Source: Planctomycetaceae bacterium | GTDB lineage: Bacteria > Planctomycetota > Planctomycetia > Planctomycetales > Planctomycetaceae | Assembly: GCA_020850695.1 (NCBI GenBank) | Contig: JADZEF010000095.1 | Coordinates: 1 to 36,037 of the forward strand | DNA length: 36,037 bases | Direction of reading: 5' to 3' | In this document: piece after piece, positions 15,476 through 26,627 of the stretch | How the letters are laid out: each line of letters begins with the position of its first letter | How positions within the stretch are numbered: position 1 is the first letter of the stretch | Notes under the pieces: model-generated | Database searches by the model: none | What the model was told of the DNA's origin: nothing | The model's input: only the letters and a program-made list of their open reading frames with translations | Position numbers and translations under genes: made by a program

Positions 15476-16822
15476 TCAGTTCCCTGTTGACTGCGTCGTG
15501 GTCGTCCGCCCCGTCTTCGTCGTCGCCCCTGTGGTGCCCGAGTCCGTCGATTGGGACGTTCCGGCGGCGTTCGTCGTTCCCGAGTTGGTCCCGGAGTTCG
15601 ACGACTGCGTGCCGCCCGCCATCGGCTGGCCGAAGATCTGCGTCCAGTAAAGTGCCCCGTTCGAGCCTTGTGCCACCCCGACGCCGATCTCGGTGAAGTT
15701 GGGGTTCAAGATGTTGGCCCGGTGCCCGGGCGAGTTCATCCAGGCCGTCACCACTTCTTCCGGCGTCGCCTGTCCGAAGGCGATGTTCTCCCCAGCGTAG
15801 GCCGGGTTGTAGTTCGACGACGTGATTCGCTGCATGAACGACAAACCATTCACTTCATGCGACATCGTGTTCGCGTTGGCCATCCGGTCGGACTGCTCCT
15901 GGGCGAGCGTCATGAGCGTGTCGTTGACCGTCAGTGTGGCCAGCCCGGCCCTGGTCCGTTCCTGATTCGTCAGTTTGACGACCGAAGCCAACTCATCCGG
16001 AAGATTCCCGGTTCCGTCCTCGGTATCGTCCGTCGGCTCGTCGCCCGTGTCGGTGGGCGTCTCCCGGGGACAGTTCATGGCGTCGTCGGTCGCCCCCAGC
16101 GAGCCCCCCGCCGCGAACGCGCCGGCCGAGGCGGAAGCCGAAGCCCCCGCTCCATCACCCGACGCCACAGCCACCGCGGTCGCATTCGCCGAAGCAATCG
16201 ACAACTGGGGGCTGAAGTTCATCAGGTTGCCAGCTGCGTAAGGCAGTCCGCCGAACCCGCTGAAGCCACTCATTCCCGCCGACGCGTAACCCCCGGCGCT
16301 GGCGCTGCCGAACATTCCGGTTCCGAATGGGCCCCCGTTTCCGCCGCCGAAGCCTCCGAACTTGGACTTCGCGAACCCGGATGCTTTCGCGGCCGCCTTT
16401 GACGACTTCTTCTTCTTGGGCTTCTTGGTGTCGTCTTTCGGTTCTTCCTCGGCGGCCGGCTCATCGGCTTTTACCTCGGCCGCTGCTTTGCCCACCGCAA
16501 CCGCCGCTGCATCCACCTTCTTCGGCGGCACGACCCCCTTCGCCACGAAGGTCACACCGATGCCGACGACCCCGACGATCTTCGGCTTCTCTTCGGTCGC
16601 TTTGGCTTCGGCCGCCGGCTCGGCCTTCTCTTCGGTGACCCGTTCCTTCACCGCCACTGGCTTCTGAACCTTGGATGCCGCCGCAGTCCCCTTTCGGATG
16701 GGCGACTTCGCCTTGTCGGCTCCGTCCATCCGGGCGGAAAGGCACAAGGTGGCGACGACGGCGACGGCAGCGAACAGCACAGACTTCCGATGACCTGCCC
16801 GGGTGAGGGATCCGGTCGACAT
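15476..16822 (-). CDS. Secreted CAP-domain (SCP/PR-1-like) protein with low-complexity regions
   Basis: The protein has 448 residues. A signal peptide (about 1-34) is followed by a Lys/Ala/Glu-rich linker with a basic cluster Lys-Lys-Pro-Lys-Lys-Lys-Lys, a Gly/Phe/Ser/Ala-rich stretch, and an acidic Thr/Asp segment. The CAP domain covers roughly 283-400. It has Leu-Thr-Asn-Gln-Glu-Arg-Thr-Arg-Ala-Gly-Leu, Ser-His-Glu, Gly-Glu-Asn-Ile-Ala-Phe-Gly and His-Arg-Ala-Asn-Ile-Leu-Asn-Pro, with the two His and two Glu that line the CAP cavity. The C-terminal 46 residues are Ser/Thr/Gly-rich. Bacterial CAP proteins are extracellular and of largely unknown role. A good AGGAG precedes the ATG at 16822. 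The linkers suggest a wall- or matrix-exposed protein. Confidence 0.92.
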   Translation of the reverse strand: MSTGSLTRAGHRKSVLFAAVAVVATLCLSARMDGADKAKSPIRKGTAAASKVQKPVAVKERVTEEKAEPAAEAKATEEKPKIVGVVGIGVTFVAKGVVPPKKVDAAAVAVGKAAAEVKADEPAAEEEPKDDTKKPKKKKSSKAAAKASGFAKSKFGGFGGGNGGPFGTGMFGSASAGGYASAGMSGFSGFGGLPYAAGNLMNFSPQLSIASANATAVAVASGDGAGASASASAGAFAAGGSLGATDDAMNCPRETPTDTGDEPTDDTEDGTGNLPDELASVVKLTNQERTRAGLATLTVNDTLMTLAQEQSDRMANANTMSHEVNGLSFMQRITSSNYNPAYAGENIAFGQATPEEVVTAWMNSPGHRANILNPNFTEIGVGVAQGSNGALYWTQIFGQPMAGGTQSSNSGTNSGTTNAAGTSQSTDSGTTGATTKTGRTTTTQSTGN

Positions 16823-17012
16823 GGGCGACTCCTGGACGTGATCAAATGTTACCTAATCTGACGGCCGAGGCAATCGGGAGCGGATGCCACGCATCAGGGA
16901 GAGAACGGAGGGGAATCACACCGATCAACACGCAGAACCAAAGAATGTGTCGAGAAGGTGCGGATTGACGACAACTCCTTTCGAGTCCGTCACCAGTCGC
17001 CCTGTCAGCGGT

Positions 17013-17522
17013 TCACGAGAACATTGAAAAAGCCGGCGCGTATCGAACCGTCCCGCACCAGGAGGGGGGCTCTTGTGGCGCCAAATCGATCGCTTGGAAT
17101 GCCTCCCCACCCCCGTACTCATCTCGGAATCCCCACACGGAAGCCGGGCGAAAGCCGAACTTTGCGTAAAACGCGGGAACCCCCAGAACGACGACGTAAC
17201 GGTGATTGAGATGCCGGCAGTGCTCGACACCCGCCTGAACCAACCGCGACGCAACGCCGCGGCGTCGCGATCGTTCCTCGACCGCGACCGGCGCGAGGCC
17301 CATTCCAATGACTGTCGCGTTGAGAGTGACCGGGCTGAACCCGATGTGTCCTATGACTCGCCCGGCCTCGACTGCCACCAGTGAAATGCTCAGATCCCCC
17401 GCTGTTCGCAGCGTATCCACAAGCCGCGCTTCCGCATCCGTGGGAAATGACGCGGCGACCACAGCACGGATGCCCAAAATGTCCTCCGCACATTCCGATC
17501 GAATCTCGAAAGAACTCGACAT
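17013..17522 (-). CDS. GNAT-family N-acetyltransferase (YhbS-like)
   Basis: The 169-residue protein has the single-domain GNAT fold that uses acetyl-CoA. Motif A is Leu-Ala-Pro-Val-Ala-Val-Glu-Glu-Arg-Ser-Arg-Arg-Arg-Gly-Val-Ala-Ser-Arg-Leu, containing the Arg-x-x-Gly-x-Ala acetyl-CoA pyrophosphate loop. Val-Val-Val-Leu-Gly-Val-Pro-Ala-Phe-Tyr-Ala-Lys-Phe-Gly-Phe-Arg is motif B with the usual Tyr-x-x-Phe-Gly-Phe signature. The order and length match the YhbS-like group, whose substrates are mostly unknown. It is divergent from ribF (199 bp spacer) and lies in the same direction as, but 190 bp from, the CAP-domain gene. Confidence 0.9.
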   Translation of the reverse strand: MSSSFEIRSECAEDILGIRAVVAASFPTDAEARLVDTLRTAGDLSISLVAVEAGRVIGHIGFSPVTLNATVIGMGLAPVAVEERSRRRGVASRLVQAGVEHCRHLNHRYVVVLGVPAFYAKFGFRPASVWGFRDEYGGGEAFQAIDLAPQEPPSWCGTVRYAPAFSMFS

Positions 17523-17721
17523 GCCGTTTTCTCAGGGACTTCAAAGGGAATTCGTAGCCGCGGCGTCAGACTCTCTGGTGCTGATCCGGTCCAGACCCAT
17601 TGTTCCGTCCTGATGTCACGATTCAGTTGACCACGGAGTGAATGGCTTCATTCTCCGAGGGGCACGGCGTAAACTCAGGAAGCTGTCGACGACCGTCATT
17701 CTCCCTGTTCGCCGCGCCGAA

Positions 17722-18648
17722 ATGAAGCTGCTGCGTGATCTGGACTCCTGCCCCGAGATCCGCGGAGGCGCCGTTTCGATCGGAAACTTCGATGGCGTGC
17801 ATCGGGGACACCAGGAGATTGCCCAGCGACTGGTGCAGATGGCACGGCGATTCGGTGGTCCGTCGGTTGTGCTGACCTTCGATCCGCCCCCGTCAGCCAT
17901 CCTGCGGCCGGCTCAGACCCCCGCCCGGCTGACGACCGTCGAGACCCGTGCCGAACTGCTCGCACAGTGCGGAGTCGACTGGGTGGTCGCCTATCCGACC
18001 AATCGGGCGCTGCTCGAACTCTCTCCCGAGGAGTTCTTCGCGTCGATCGTCCGCAGCCGCCTGAATGCCCGGGGAATGGTCGAGGGACCAAACATCTTTT
18101 TCGGAAAGGATCGCACGGGGACTGTCGAGTCGTTGCGGAGTCTCTGTTGCGGCGCGGGTCTCGAGTTCGAGGTCGTCGCGCCCCAGTCGGTCAACGGCCG
18201 GATGGTCTCGTCGAGTGCGGTGCGCGTTTTGATCGAGGAGGGAAACGTTGTTGAAGCGGTCGACCTGCTCGGCCATGGTCACCGCGTGACCGGACAGGTC
18301 GTCCGCGGAGCCGCACGCGGTCGGACACTCGGGTTTCCGACCGCCAACCTGGAAGGAATCGCCACCTTGCTTCCCCCCGAAGGGGTTTACGCGGGAGTGA
18401 CAGTCGGCCTCGACCGTCCCTATGCCGCTGCCGTCAACATCGGACCCAATCCGACGTTCGGCGAGGGAGCCATGAAGTTCGAGGCTCATCTCATCGACTA
18501 TCAGGGGGATCTCTACGGAATGTCCCTCTCGATCGATCTCCGATTCCGGATTCGTGCGACGCAGCGATTCAGCGGGCCGGACGAACTCAAGAGGCAGTTA
18601 CAGCAGGATATCGCCGAGGCGTCCAAAGCGTTGAATCCACCCTTCTGA
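17722..18648 (+). CDS. ribF: Bifunctional riboflavin kinase / FAD synthetase
   Basis: The enzyme phosphorylates riboflavin to FMN and adenylates FMN to FAD. The 308 residues match the family. The N-terminal nucleotidyltransferase domain has Gly-Asn-Phe-Asp-Gly-Val-His-Arg-Gly-His (21-30), Thr-Phe-Asp-Pro-Pro-Pro (52-57), Phe-Phe-Gly-Lys-Asp (126-130) and Val-Ser-Ser-Ser-Ala-Val-Arg. The C-terminal kinase domain (about 186-305) has Arg-Gly-Arg-Thr-Leu-Gly-Phe-Pro-Thr-Ala-Asn-Leu (199-210), Gly-Val-Tyr-Ala-Gly and Asn-Ile-Gly-Pro-Asn-Pro-Thr-Phe. Phe-Phe-Gly-Lys-Asp departs slightly from the common Arg-Phe-Gly form. The ATG at 17722 gives the normal N-terminus; the frame is open to 17638. rpsO/truB, frequent neighbours, are absent. 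Confidence 0.96.
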   Translation: MKLLRDLDSCPEIRGGAVSIGNFDGVHRGHQEIAQRLVQMARRFGGPSVVLTFDPPPSAILRPAQTPARLTTVETRAELLAQCGVDWVVAYPTNRALLELSPEEFFASIVRSRLNARGMVEGPNIFFGKDRTGTVESLRSLCCGAGLEFEVVAPQSVNGRMVSSSAVRVLIEEGNVVEAVDLLGHGHRVTGQVVRGAARGRTLGFPTANLEGIATLLPPEGVYAGVTVGLDRPYAAAVNIGPNPTFGEGAMKFEAHLIDYQGDLYGMSLSIDLRFRIRATQRFSGPDELKRQLQQDIAEASKALNPPF

Positions 18649-19247
18649 AACACCGTGCGGCTGCGGAAGACCCTATCAATGGCTGTTGACAACCCGGTGC
18701 TCTTCCCCGATGAGCCGGCGGGTTCAATGACTGTTCGAACGGACGTCGCGGGTTGGAATCACCGGATCCGCAGCCGATTTCTGCTTCGTTTCGTTCCTGC
18801 GCAATCCGTGCGCACGGTCAGCAGATTTCCCCCGATCGGTCAACATTGATATTGCCTCACTCCCCCACACTGGGATAATTGCAGTAGCCCACCCGGCCGC
18901 GGCTCCTGCGGAGGCAGTCGCGAGAATACCCGCAGCATTCCAGTTGCGGCATTCCTGATCTTTCCCGTTTCGACAATCTGCGACCGACCACGGACGGTCT
19001 GCGTCAATGCCTCGTCGTGTGCGCCCAGCACATGCCCTGGGGCTGTTCGCGCTGCGCACTCGGAGAGCGAAACCCGCACTCCGCTGGAGGATTCTGACCA
19101 ACCACACGCCGACGCCCCGATTCCCACTCGGCAGTGCGCGGCAACGGAACCGATCGCCTCATCTCTTCCGTTCGCCCACGTCCTGCCGTGACCGGCTGAA
19201 AGCTGCGTCATCGCGTTCAGGCTTCAGGCTCACGAAGGAGACGTTTC
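18649..19247. other. 600-bp region upstream of prkA, no gene seen
   Basis: No convincing protein or RNA. A 64-codon open frame at 18655-18849 gives no family signal and is not called. The stretch holds a possible sigma-70-type promoter (18852-18879) and the AAGGAG ribosome binding site of prkA at 19235-19240. If that promoter is used, prkA has a leader of more than 350 nt. Confidence 0.4.
18852..18879 (+). promoter_or_regulatory. Possible sigma-70-type promoter for the prkA operon
   Basis: TTGCCT (-35-like, 18852-18857) and GATAAT (-10-like, 18874-18879) are separated by 16 bases. The match is 4/6 and 5/6 to the enterobacterial consensus. Such matches can arise by chance, and the site is about 370 bp from the prkA start. 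Confidence 0.25.
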
Positions 19248-21299
<2,052 letters not shown>

Positions 21300-21315
21300 C
21301 AATGTAAAGTGACGA

Positions 21316-21353
21316 CTAACGAGTGCCCGGCGGCCTCGCCGGATGCTCGTTAG
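21316..21353. terminator. REP-like hairpin just after prkA
   Basis: CTAACGAG pairs with CTCGTTAG. After two G-T pairs and one mismatch the stem continues with CCGGCG/CGCCGG around a GCCT loop. It begins 16 bases past the prkA stop. No T-run follows. It could stop or attenuate transcription, stabilise the prkA mRNA end, or be a palindromic repeat element. No second copy is in the window. Confidence 0.5.
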
Positions 21354-21431
21354 CCGAAGGAATGTGTCTCTCAGTCAGAATCAAATCAGACGACGGGCGA
21401 GGCCGCTTGTCGTCGACTCTCAGGCGAAGTC

Positions 21432-22091
21432 ATGAGCACGGTGCTGGAAGAGGTCTCAAAGTCGGAAGCAGACCTTCCAGAGGCTCCAACGATCCCGTCG
21501 CGACCGGGCGAACCGGCGTGGGAGATCGCGCGCTACTTCCCCCGCCAGGGGCATTGGACCGAAGAGGCGTTCCTTGCGATCCCGAACAATCTCCGGCTCG
21601 AGTTGAACGACGGCGTCCTGGAGTTTCTCCCCGTGCCGACATTCTCTCACCACGACCTTCTTCAGTATCTGTTCTTCAAACTGCATGCCCATGTGACGCC
21701 CCACAAGTTGGGTCTGGTCTACGTCAATGGTGTCAAAATCAAGCTGTGGGATGGTCAGATCCGCGAGCCCGATGTCGTTTATCTTCGTCCGGAGCGCATC
21801 ACCGACCGGACGAAGCCTTCGGACGGCGCTGATCTCACCATGGAAGTCGTCAGCGGAAGTCATGAGGACCGGCAGCGGGACCTCGTCGTGAAGAAATTCA
21901 TCTACGCAAAGTCTGGCATCCCGGAATACTGGATCATCGACCCGAAGACAGAATCTATTTCGGTTCTGGTTCTCAAAGGCGCCGCCTACGAAGTCCACGG
22001 TGAATTCAAGTCGGGACAGGTTGCAACTTCGGTCCTGCTTCCCGGTTTTGAGATCGATGTGGCTGCTTGCTTCGCTGCTGCGATGGTCTGA
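21432..22091 (+). CDS. Uma2-family (DUF820) PD-(D/E)XK nuclease-fold protein
   Basis: The protein has 219 residues. Family landmarks are Thr-Glu-Glu-Ala-Phe-Leu-Ala-Ile-Pro, Arg-Leu-Glu-Leu-Asn-Asp-Gly-Val-Leu-Glu, Glu-Pro-Asp-Val-Val-Tyr-Leu (catalytic-type D114), Met-Glu-Val-Val-Ser (E138), then Asp-Leu-Val-Val-Lys-Lys (K154/K155) and Tyr-Ala-Lys-Ser-Gly-Ile-Pro-Glu-Tyr-Trp-Ile-Ile-Asp. The nuclease residues appear intact. Uma2 genes are very numerous in cyanobacteria and planctomycetes and have no established function. It sits between prkA and yeaH, 132 bp after prkA and 98 bp before yeaH, all in one direction, so it may be co-transcribed. It is not a usual member of this operon and was probably inserted. 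Confidence 0.92.
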   Translation: MSTVLEEVSKSEADLPEAPTIPSRPGEPAWEIARYFPRQGHWTEEAFLAIPNNLRLELNDGVLEFLPVPTFSHHDLLQYLFFKLHAHVTPHKLGLVYVNGVKIKLWDGQIREPDVVYLRPERITDRTKPSDGADLTMEVVSGSHEDRQRDLVVKKFIYAKSGIPEYWIIDPKTESISVLVLKGAAYEVHGEFKSGQVATSVLLPGFEIDVAACFAAAMV

Positions 22092-22189
22092 ATCGCAGAT
22101 CAAACTCTTTGTGTGACTCTTCGATTGGTTGATCCGTCGCTCGCCGCCCTGATCTCGTAAACAAGTCCTTCCAACCGTCCAGGTCTCCC

Positions 22190-23296
22190 ATGTCCCGCAC
22201 CATTGACCAGGACCAGAAACGCTTCAACGAGATTGTGCGGGGGAAGGTGCGCCAAAACCTTCGCAAGTACGTCACGCACGGCGAGATGATCGGCCGCAAA
22301 GGGCGCGAGATCGTTTCGATCCCCGTCCCCAACATCGAAATCCCGCACTTCCGCCATGGCGAGAAGGGTTCGGGGGGCGTTGGCCAGGGAGAGGGAGAAG
22401 TCGGTCAGCCGATCGGAAAGGGACAGCAGGAGGGGGATGGCAAGGGACAGGCGGGCGACCAGCCGGGCGGGCACATCCGCGAAGTCGACATCACGCTCGA
22501 CGAACTCGCCGAAATGCTGGGCGAGGCGCTGGAACTTCCCAACATCGAGCCCAAGGGGAAGGACTCGCTGAAGGCCCGCAAGGACAAGTACAGCTCGATC
22601 CGAACGACGGGGCCGAACTCGCTCCGCCACTTCAAGCGGACCTACAAGCGGGCCCTCAAGCGCCAGATTTCGACGAACGAATACAACCCGACGAAGCCGC
22701 TCATCATCCCGATGCGCGAGGACGAGCGGTTCAAGGCATGGAAGACGGTAATGGAGCCTGAGGCCAACGCGGCCATCCTCTACATGATGGACGTTTCCGG
22801 GTCGATGACCGACGAGCAGAAGGAGATCGTCCGCATCGAATCCTTCTGGATCGACACCTGGCTCAAGCGGCACTACGACGGCGTCCAGAGGAGGTATGTC
22901 ATCCACGACGCCGTGGCTCGTGAAGTCGACGAAGACACGTTCTACCGCACCCGCGAAAGCGGCGGCACGCGGATTTCGTCAGCCTACAAGGCCGCCGCCC
23001 AGATCATCGAGCGCGACTTCCCCGCCAGCGAATGGAACATTTACTGCTTCCAGTTCTCGGACGGCGACAACTGGGGCGAGGACAACCTCGCGTGCCTTGA
23101 GATGCTGAAGGAGAAGCTGCTCCCAGTCTGCAACCTCTTCTGTTACGGGCAAGTCGAGAGCCCCTACGGATCAGGCGACTTCATCCGCGAACTGCGAAAG
23201 GTCCGCCCCAACTGGGACAACCTTCTCCTGAGTGAAATCGAGAACAAGGACGCGATCTACGACTCGATCCGGGAATTTCTGGGGACGGGGAAGTAA
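22190..23296 (+). CDS. yeaH: DUF444 protein (YeaH/YhbH), VWA-like
   Basis: The 368-residue protein belongs to the YeaH/YhbH family found with PrkA and SpoVR. A conserved N-terminus ([14 protein letters not shown]) and Pro-His-Phe-Arg-His-Gly are followed by a Gly/Gln/Lys-rich linker (about 58-95). The C-terminal von Willebrand A-like domain has an intact metal-site motif Asp-Val-Ser-Gly-Ser-Met at D201/S203/S205, with Gly-Gly-Thr-Arg-Ile-Ser-Ser and Phe-Ser-Asp-Gly-Asp-Asn-Trp later. The family is needed for sporulation in Bacillus (YhbH) and acts in stress in E. coli; its biochemical job is unknown. The stop codon lies 4 bases before an inverted-repeat arm, so the downstream insertion left this gene whole. 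Confidence 0.95.
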   Translation: MSRTIDQDQKRFNEIVRGKVRQNLRKYVTHGEMIGRKGREIVSIPVPNIEIPHFRHGEKGSGGVGQGEGEVGQPIGKGQQEGDGKGQAGDQPGGHIREVDITLDELAEMLGEALELPNIEPKGKDSLKARKDKYSSIRTTGPNSLRHFKRTYKRALKRQISTNEYNPTKPLIIPMREDERFKAWKTVMEPEANAAILYMMDVSGSMTDEQKEIVRIESFWIDTWLKRHYDGVQRRYVIHDAVAREVDEDTFYRTRESGGTRISSAYKAAAQIIERDFPASEWNIYCFQFSDGDNWGEDNLACLEMLKEKLLPVCNLFCYGQVESPYGSGDFIRELRKVRPNWDNLLLSEIENKDAIYDSIREFLGTGK

Positions 23297-23300
23297 AGGC

Positions 23301-23342
23301 ATTTGCCCACGAATGGCGCGAATAGACGCGAATAAAGGCAAA
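23301..23342 (+). repeat. Left arm of the GxxExxY inverted repeat
   Basis: The arm starts ATTTGCCC and ends AATAAAGGCAAA. Its core has three CGAAT units spaced 9-10 bp (CGAATGGCG, CGAATAGACG, CGAATAA). It matches the reverse complement of 23891-23932 with five mismatches. Confidence 0.9.
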
Positions 23343-23438
23343 GGCAATCAGACAAGACTTGATAACAAGACGGGGGGCCGTTCAAGCCTGCAAAGATTCG
23401 TTGTCGGAAATAAAGGAAAGCGCGTACGGAGCGTGTGG

Positions 23439-23840
23439 ATGTTGTTTCCCGATGAAAGCTATCGCGTCATGGGAGCCTGCTTCGAGGTCCACAACACGAT
23501 GGGATGCGGGTTCCTTGAAGATGTCTACCACGAATGTCTGGCGATCGAATTCGAACAGTCAGGAGTTCCATTCATTTCGAAGCCCGAGCTGACGCTCGCT
23601 TATCGCGGCCGCGAGTTACAGCAGAAGTATTGAACCGACTTCATCTGCTTCGGCTGCATTCTGATCGAAATCAAGGCGGTAACAATTCTCGCCGACGCGC
23701 ATCGTGCCCAGGTCATCAAATACCTCAACGCAACCAGATTTCAACTGGAAATCCTCGTCAACTTCGCCGCTCATCCGAAAATCGAGTATCAGCGAATCGC
23801 CCTCTGTGAAGGAAAGCTAAAGAACCTCACTGACGAATGA
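23439..23840 (+). pseudogene. GxxExxY-family protein gene broken by a nonsense codon
   Basis: The first part reads normally: Pro-Asp-Glu-Ser-Tyr-Arg-Val-Met-Gly-Ala-Cys-Phe-Glu-Val-His, then the signature Gly-Phe-Leu-Glu-Asp-Val-Tyr, then Leu-Ala-Tyr-Arg-Gly-Arg-Glu-Leu-Gln-Gln-Lys-Tyr. A TGA at 23631-23633 follows. Beyond it the same frame continues with the rest of the family: Thr-Asp-Phe-Ile-Cys-Phe, Ile-Glu-Ile-Lys-Ala-Val, Ala-His-Arg-Ala-Gln-Val, Tyr-Leu-Asn-Ala-Thr and Lys-Ile-Glu-Tyr-Gln-Arg, to a stop at 23838-23840. A single CGA-to-TGA change would explain this, since family members often have Arg there. Some Gly positions in the second half are also changed, consistent with decay. 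The family resembles PD-(D/E)XK nucleases. The start at 23439 is preferred; an ATG at 23313 lies inside the repeat arm. Confidence 0.88.
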
Positions 23841-23890
23841 CTTCCAAGTTCTGGCTTCAGTCATCCGGATTTCTGGCTCTTTATTTGTCT

Positions 23891-23932
23891 TTTGCCTTTA
23901 TTCGCGCTGATTCGCGTCATTCGCGGGCAAAT
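23891..23932 (-). repeat. Right arm of the GxxExxY inverted repeat
   Basis: On the plus strand it reads TTTGCCTTTATTCGCG at the start and GCGGGCAAAT at the end, with three ATTCGCG units 9-10 bp apart. It is the inverted counterpart of 23301-23342. It ends 38 bases before the spoVR start and may lie in the spoVR leader. Confidence 0.9.
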
Positions 23933-23970
23933 TCTTCCTCCCGATCGACGTCTCAGCCAGCGGGCACACC

Positions 23971-25497
<1,527 letters not shown>

Positions 25498-25592
25498 TTT
25501 CCACCTCGTCCTGAGCTTCGACGACGACCGATCACGTCGCCGCCACCCCCCGCAACCGCTCTCGAGTAACGGTCCTATCCGCTTCCCGACCT

Positions 25593-25635
25593 CTCTGCGT
25601 TTCTTTGCGACTTTGCGTCAAATTGCCTTTTGCCT
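25593..25635. repeat. Triple 9-bp repeat block resembling the GxxExxY ends
   Basis: The units CTCTGCGTT, TCTTTGCGA and CTTTGCGTC run in 9-bp period, followed by AAATTGCCTTTTGCC. Both the period and the flanking TTTTGCC match the design of the right arm at 23891-23932, with TTTGCG units in place of ATTCGCG. I know this CGCAAAG/TTTGCG motif type as widespread in environmental bacterial genomes (recalled, not searched). Confidence 0.7.
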
Positions 25636-25745
25636 GATGTGGCCCGCGGGCCGATGATGACGGTATCCCCGCACATCTCTCCTTCCGACAGCCACTTGTG
25701 CGGATAGAATTCCTGCGAAGTCCTGCTCCGCCAGGAAACCACGCC

Positions 25746-26240
25746 ATGAACACCAGAACGCGAATCCATATTGATCTCAGCGCCTTGCTGACGGCGTCGA
25801 TGCCGGCCGCGCACGCGGTCGCGCTTCCGACGCCGCAACCGGTCACGCTCCATCTCGACGTCAGCGCCGTCGACCGTCTGAGCTGCGCCCTTTCCGAGCT
25901 TCGCATCGTCGCCCCGCACCTCAGTGCGGCCGGCTTCACGGCGCTCACCGCCTGGGCCCAGAAGCTCTGCTCGCGGATCACCTACCTGCTCGAACAGATC
26001 GGTCCCCTCGAACTCGACCCCGCCGCCGGCAACGTCCTGATCCGCTCCGACCCGCCCGACCAGCAGGCCGCCGGGAACCAGTACTACGAAATCCTCCTGC
26101 AGAACGAAGGGGCAGGCAACTTCACGCTCCGCCGCTACGCGACGCAGAAGGGCACGCCGGGCCGCACGCCGGTCGACCTGTATCTCACGCACGAAGTCCT
26201 GGACAAACTCGTCAACGATCTGATCGACTCCCTGCCGTAG
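25746..26240 (+). CDS. Hypothetical protein, 164 residues
   Basis: No function is recognised. The protein starts Met-Asn-Thr-Arg-Thr-Arg-Ile-His-Ile-Asp. A hydrophobic/alpha segment with Thr-Leu-His-Leu-Asp-Val-Ser-Ala-Val-Asp-Arg-Leu follows, then a region with Gly-Pro-Leu-Glu-Leu-Asp and Asn-Val-Leu-Ile-Arg-Ser-Asp. The C-terminal part alternates beta-like stretches (Tyr-Tyr-Glu-Ile-Leu-Leu-Gln-Asn-Glu-Gly, Phe-Thr-Leu-Arg-Arg-Tyr) and ends in an amphipathic helix. No signal peptide or transmembrane helix is evident, so it is probably cytoplasmic. An AGGAAA upstream of the ATG at 25746 supports this start; the frame is open to 25698. It is monocistronic with a strong terminator 28 bases after the stop. 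Confidence 0.8.
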   Translation: MNTRTRIHIDLSALLTASMPAAHAVALPTPQPVTLHLDVSAVDRLSCALSELRIVAPHLSAAGFTALTAWAQKLCSRITYLLEQIGPLELDPAAGNVLIRSDPPDQQAAGNQYYEILLQNEGAGNFTLRRYATQKGTPGRTPVDLYLTHEVLDKLVNDLIDSLP

Positions 26241-26268
26241 CCCACGAACGCTGGACACAACCGCTCAG

Positions 26269-26303
26269 GACGCCTTGCCATCTCCGGCATGGCGTCTTTT
26301 TTT
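26269..26303 (+). terminator. Rho-independent terminator
   Basis: GACGCC-t-TGCC pairs with GGCA-t-GGCGTC around ATCTCC, followed immediately by seven T residues. It ends the hypothetical protein gene that stops at 26240. Confidence 0.9.
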
Positions 26304-26612
26304 ACGCCTCTCCGCTTCCCTGCGCCGCTGCCGGAAATCTTGTGGTGACTCCACGCGGTGGCACTCGCCCGAGAGTCTCCCGGAGACGCACTCAGTGGGT
26401 TCCCGATCCCCCGAATCCCTCAATGCGCGCCCCCTGACCGCTCTGGCAGGGCGCATGTCACGCCGCAGCTGTCCCGACGTGTGTGCGGGGCGTTCTTGGA
26501 GATCCCGCAATCTCGCTTCTCGCGTTTTTCTCCGCGCTGAACCGCGAAAAATCGCGGTTTTTGACGCTCGCCGCAGCATTCTCCGCTCGCCGGCGGCAAC
26601 CTGGCCGCCGAA
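26304..26612. other. Noncoding region before the csbD promoter, with a terminator-like hairpin
   Basis: No gene is recognised. A perfect hairpin AACCGCGA-aaaa-TCGCGGTT followed by TTT lies at 26540-26562 and looks like a plus-strand terminator, although no plus-strand gene precedes it after the strong terminator at 26269-26303. A Cys/Arg-rich open frame over this region does not look coding. The block just after 26303 is a pyrimidine-rich stretch vaguely like the triple repeat at 25593. Confidence 0.4.
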
Positions 26613-26627
26613 TGGCACGCATCTTGC
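26613..26627 (+). promoter_or_regulatory. Sigma-54 (RpoN) promoter upstream of csbD
   Basis: TGGCACGCATCTTGC matches the consensus TGGCACG-N4-TTGC at every defined position, with the -24 GG and -12 GC correctly spaced. A start of transcription near 26638 would give a leader of about 85 nt to the csbD ATG at 26724. Such promoters need an AAA+ activator, none of which is encoded here. Confidence 0.75.

Larger units (their letters stand above)
23301..23932 (+). mobile_element. 632-bp inverted-repeat-bounded unit carrying a broken GxxExxY gene
   Basis: The unit has 42-bp ends that match as inverted repeats at 37 of 42 positions, and a single GxxExxY-family gene between them. It lies exactly between yeaH (4 bases after its stop) and spoVR (38 bases before its ATG), two genes normally adjacent. 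No transposase is encoded and no target-site duplication is visible. Whether it moves (for example by a non-autonomous route) or is a repeat-flanked accessory gene is inference. Confidence 0.6.

Noticed and set aside
18655-18849. 64-codon open frame after ribF
   Set aside because: No family signal or ribosome binding site; lies in what is better explained as the prkA upstream region.
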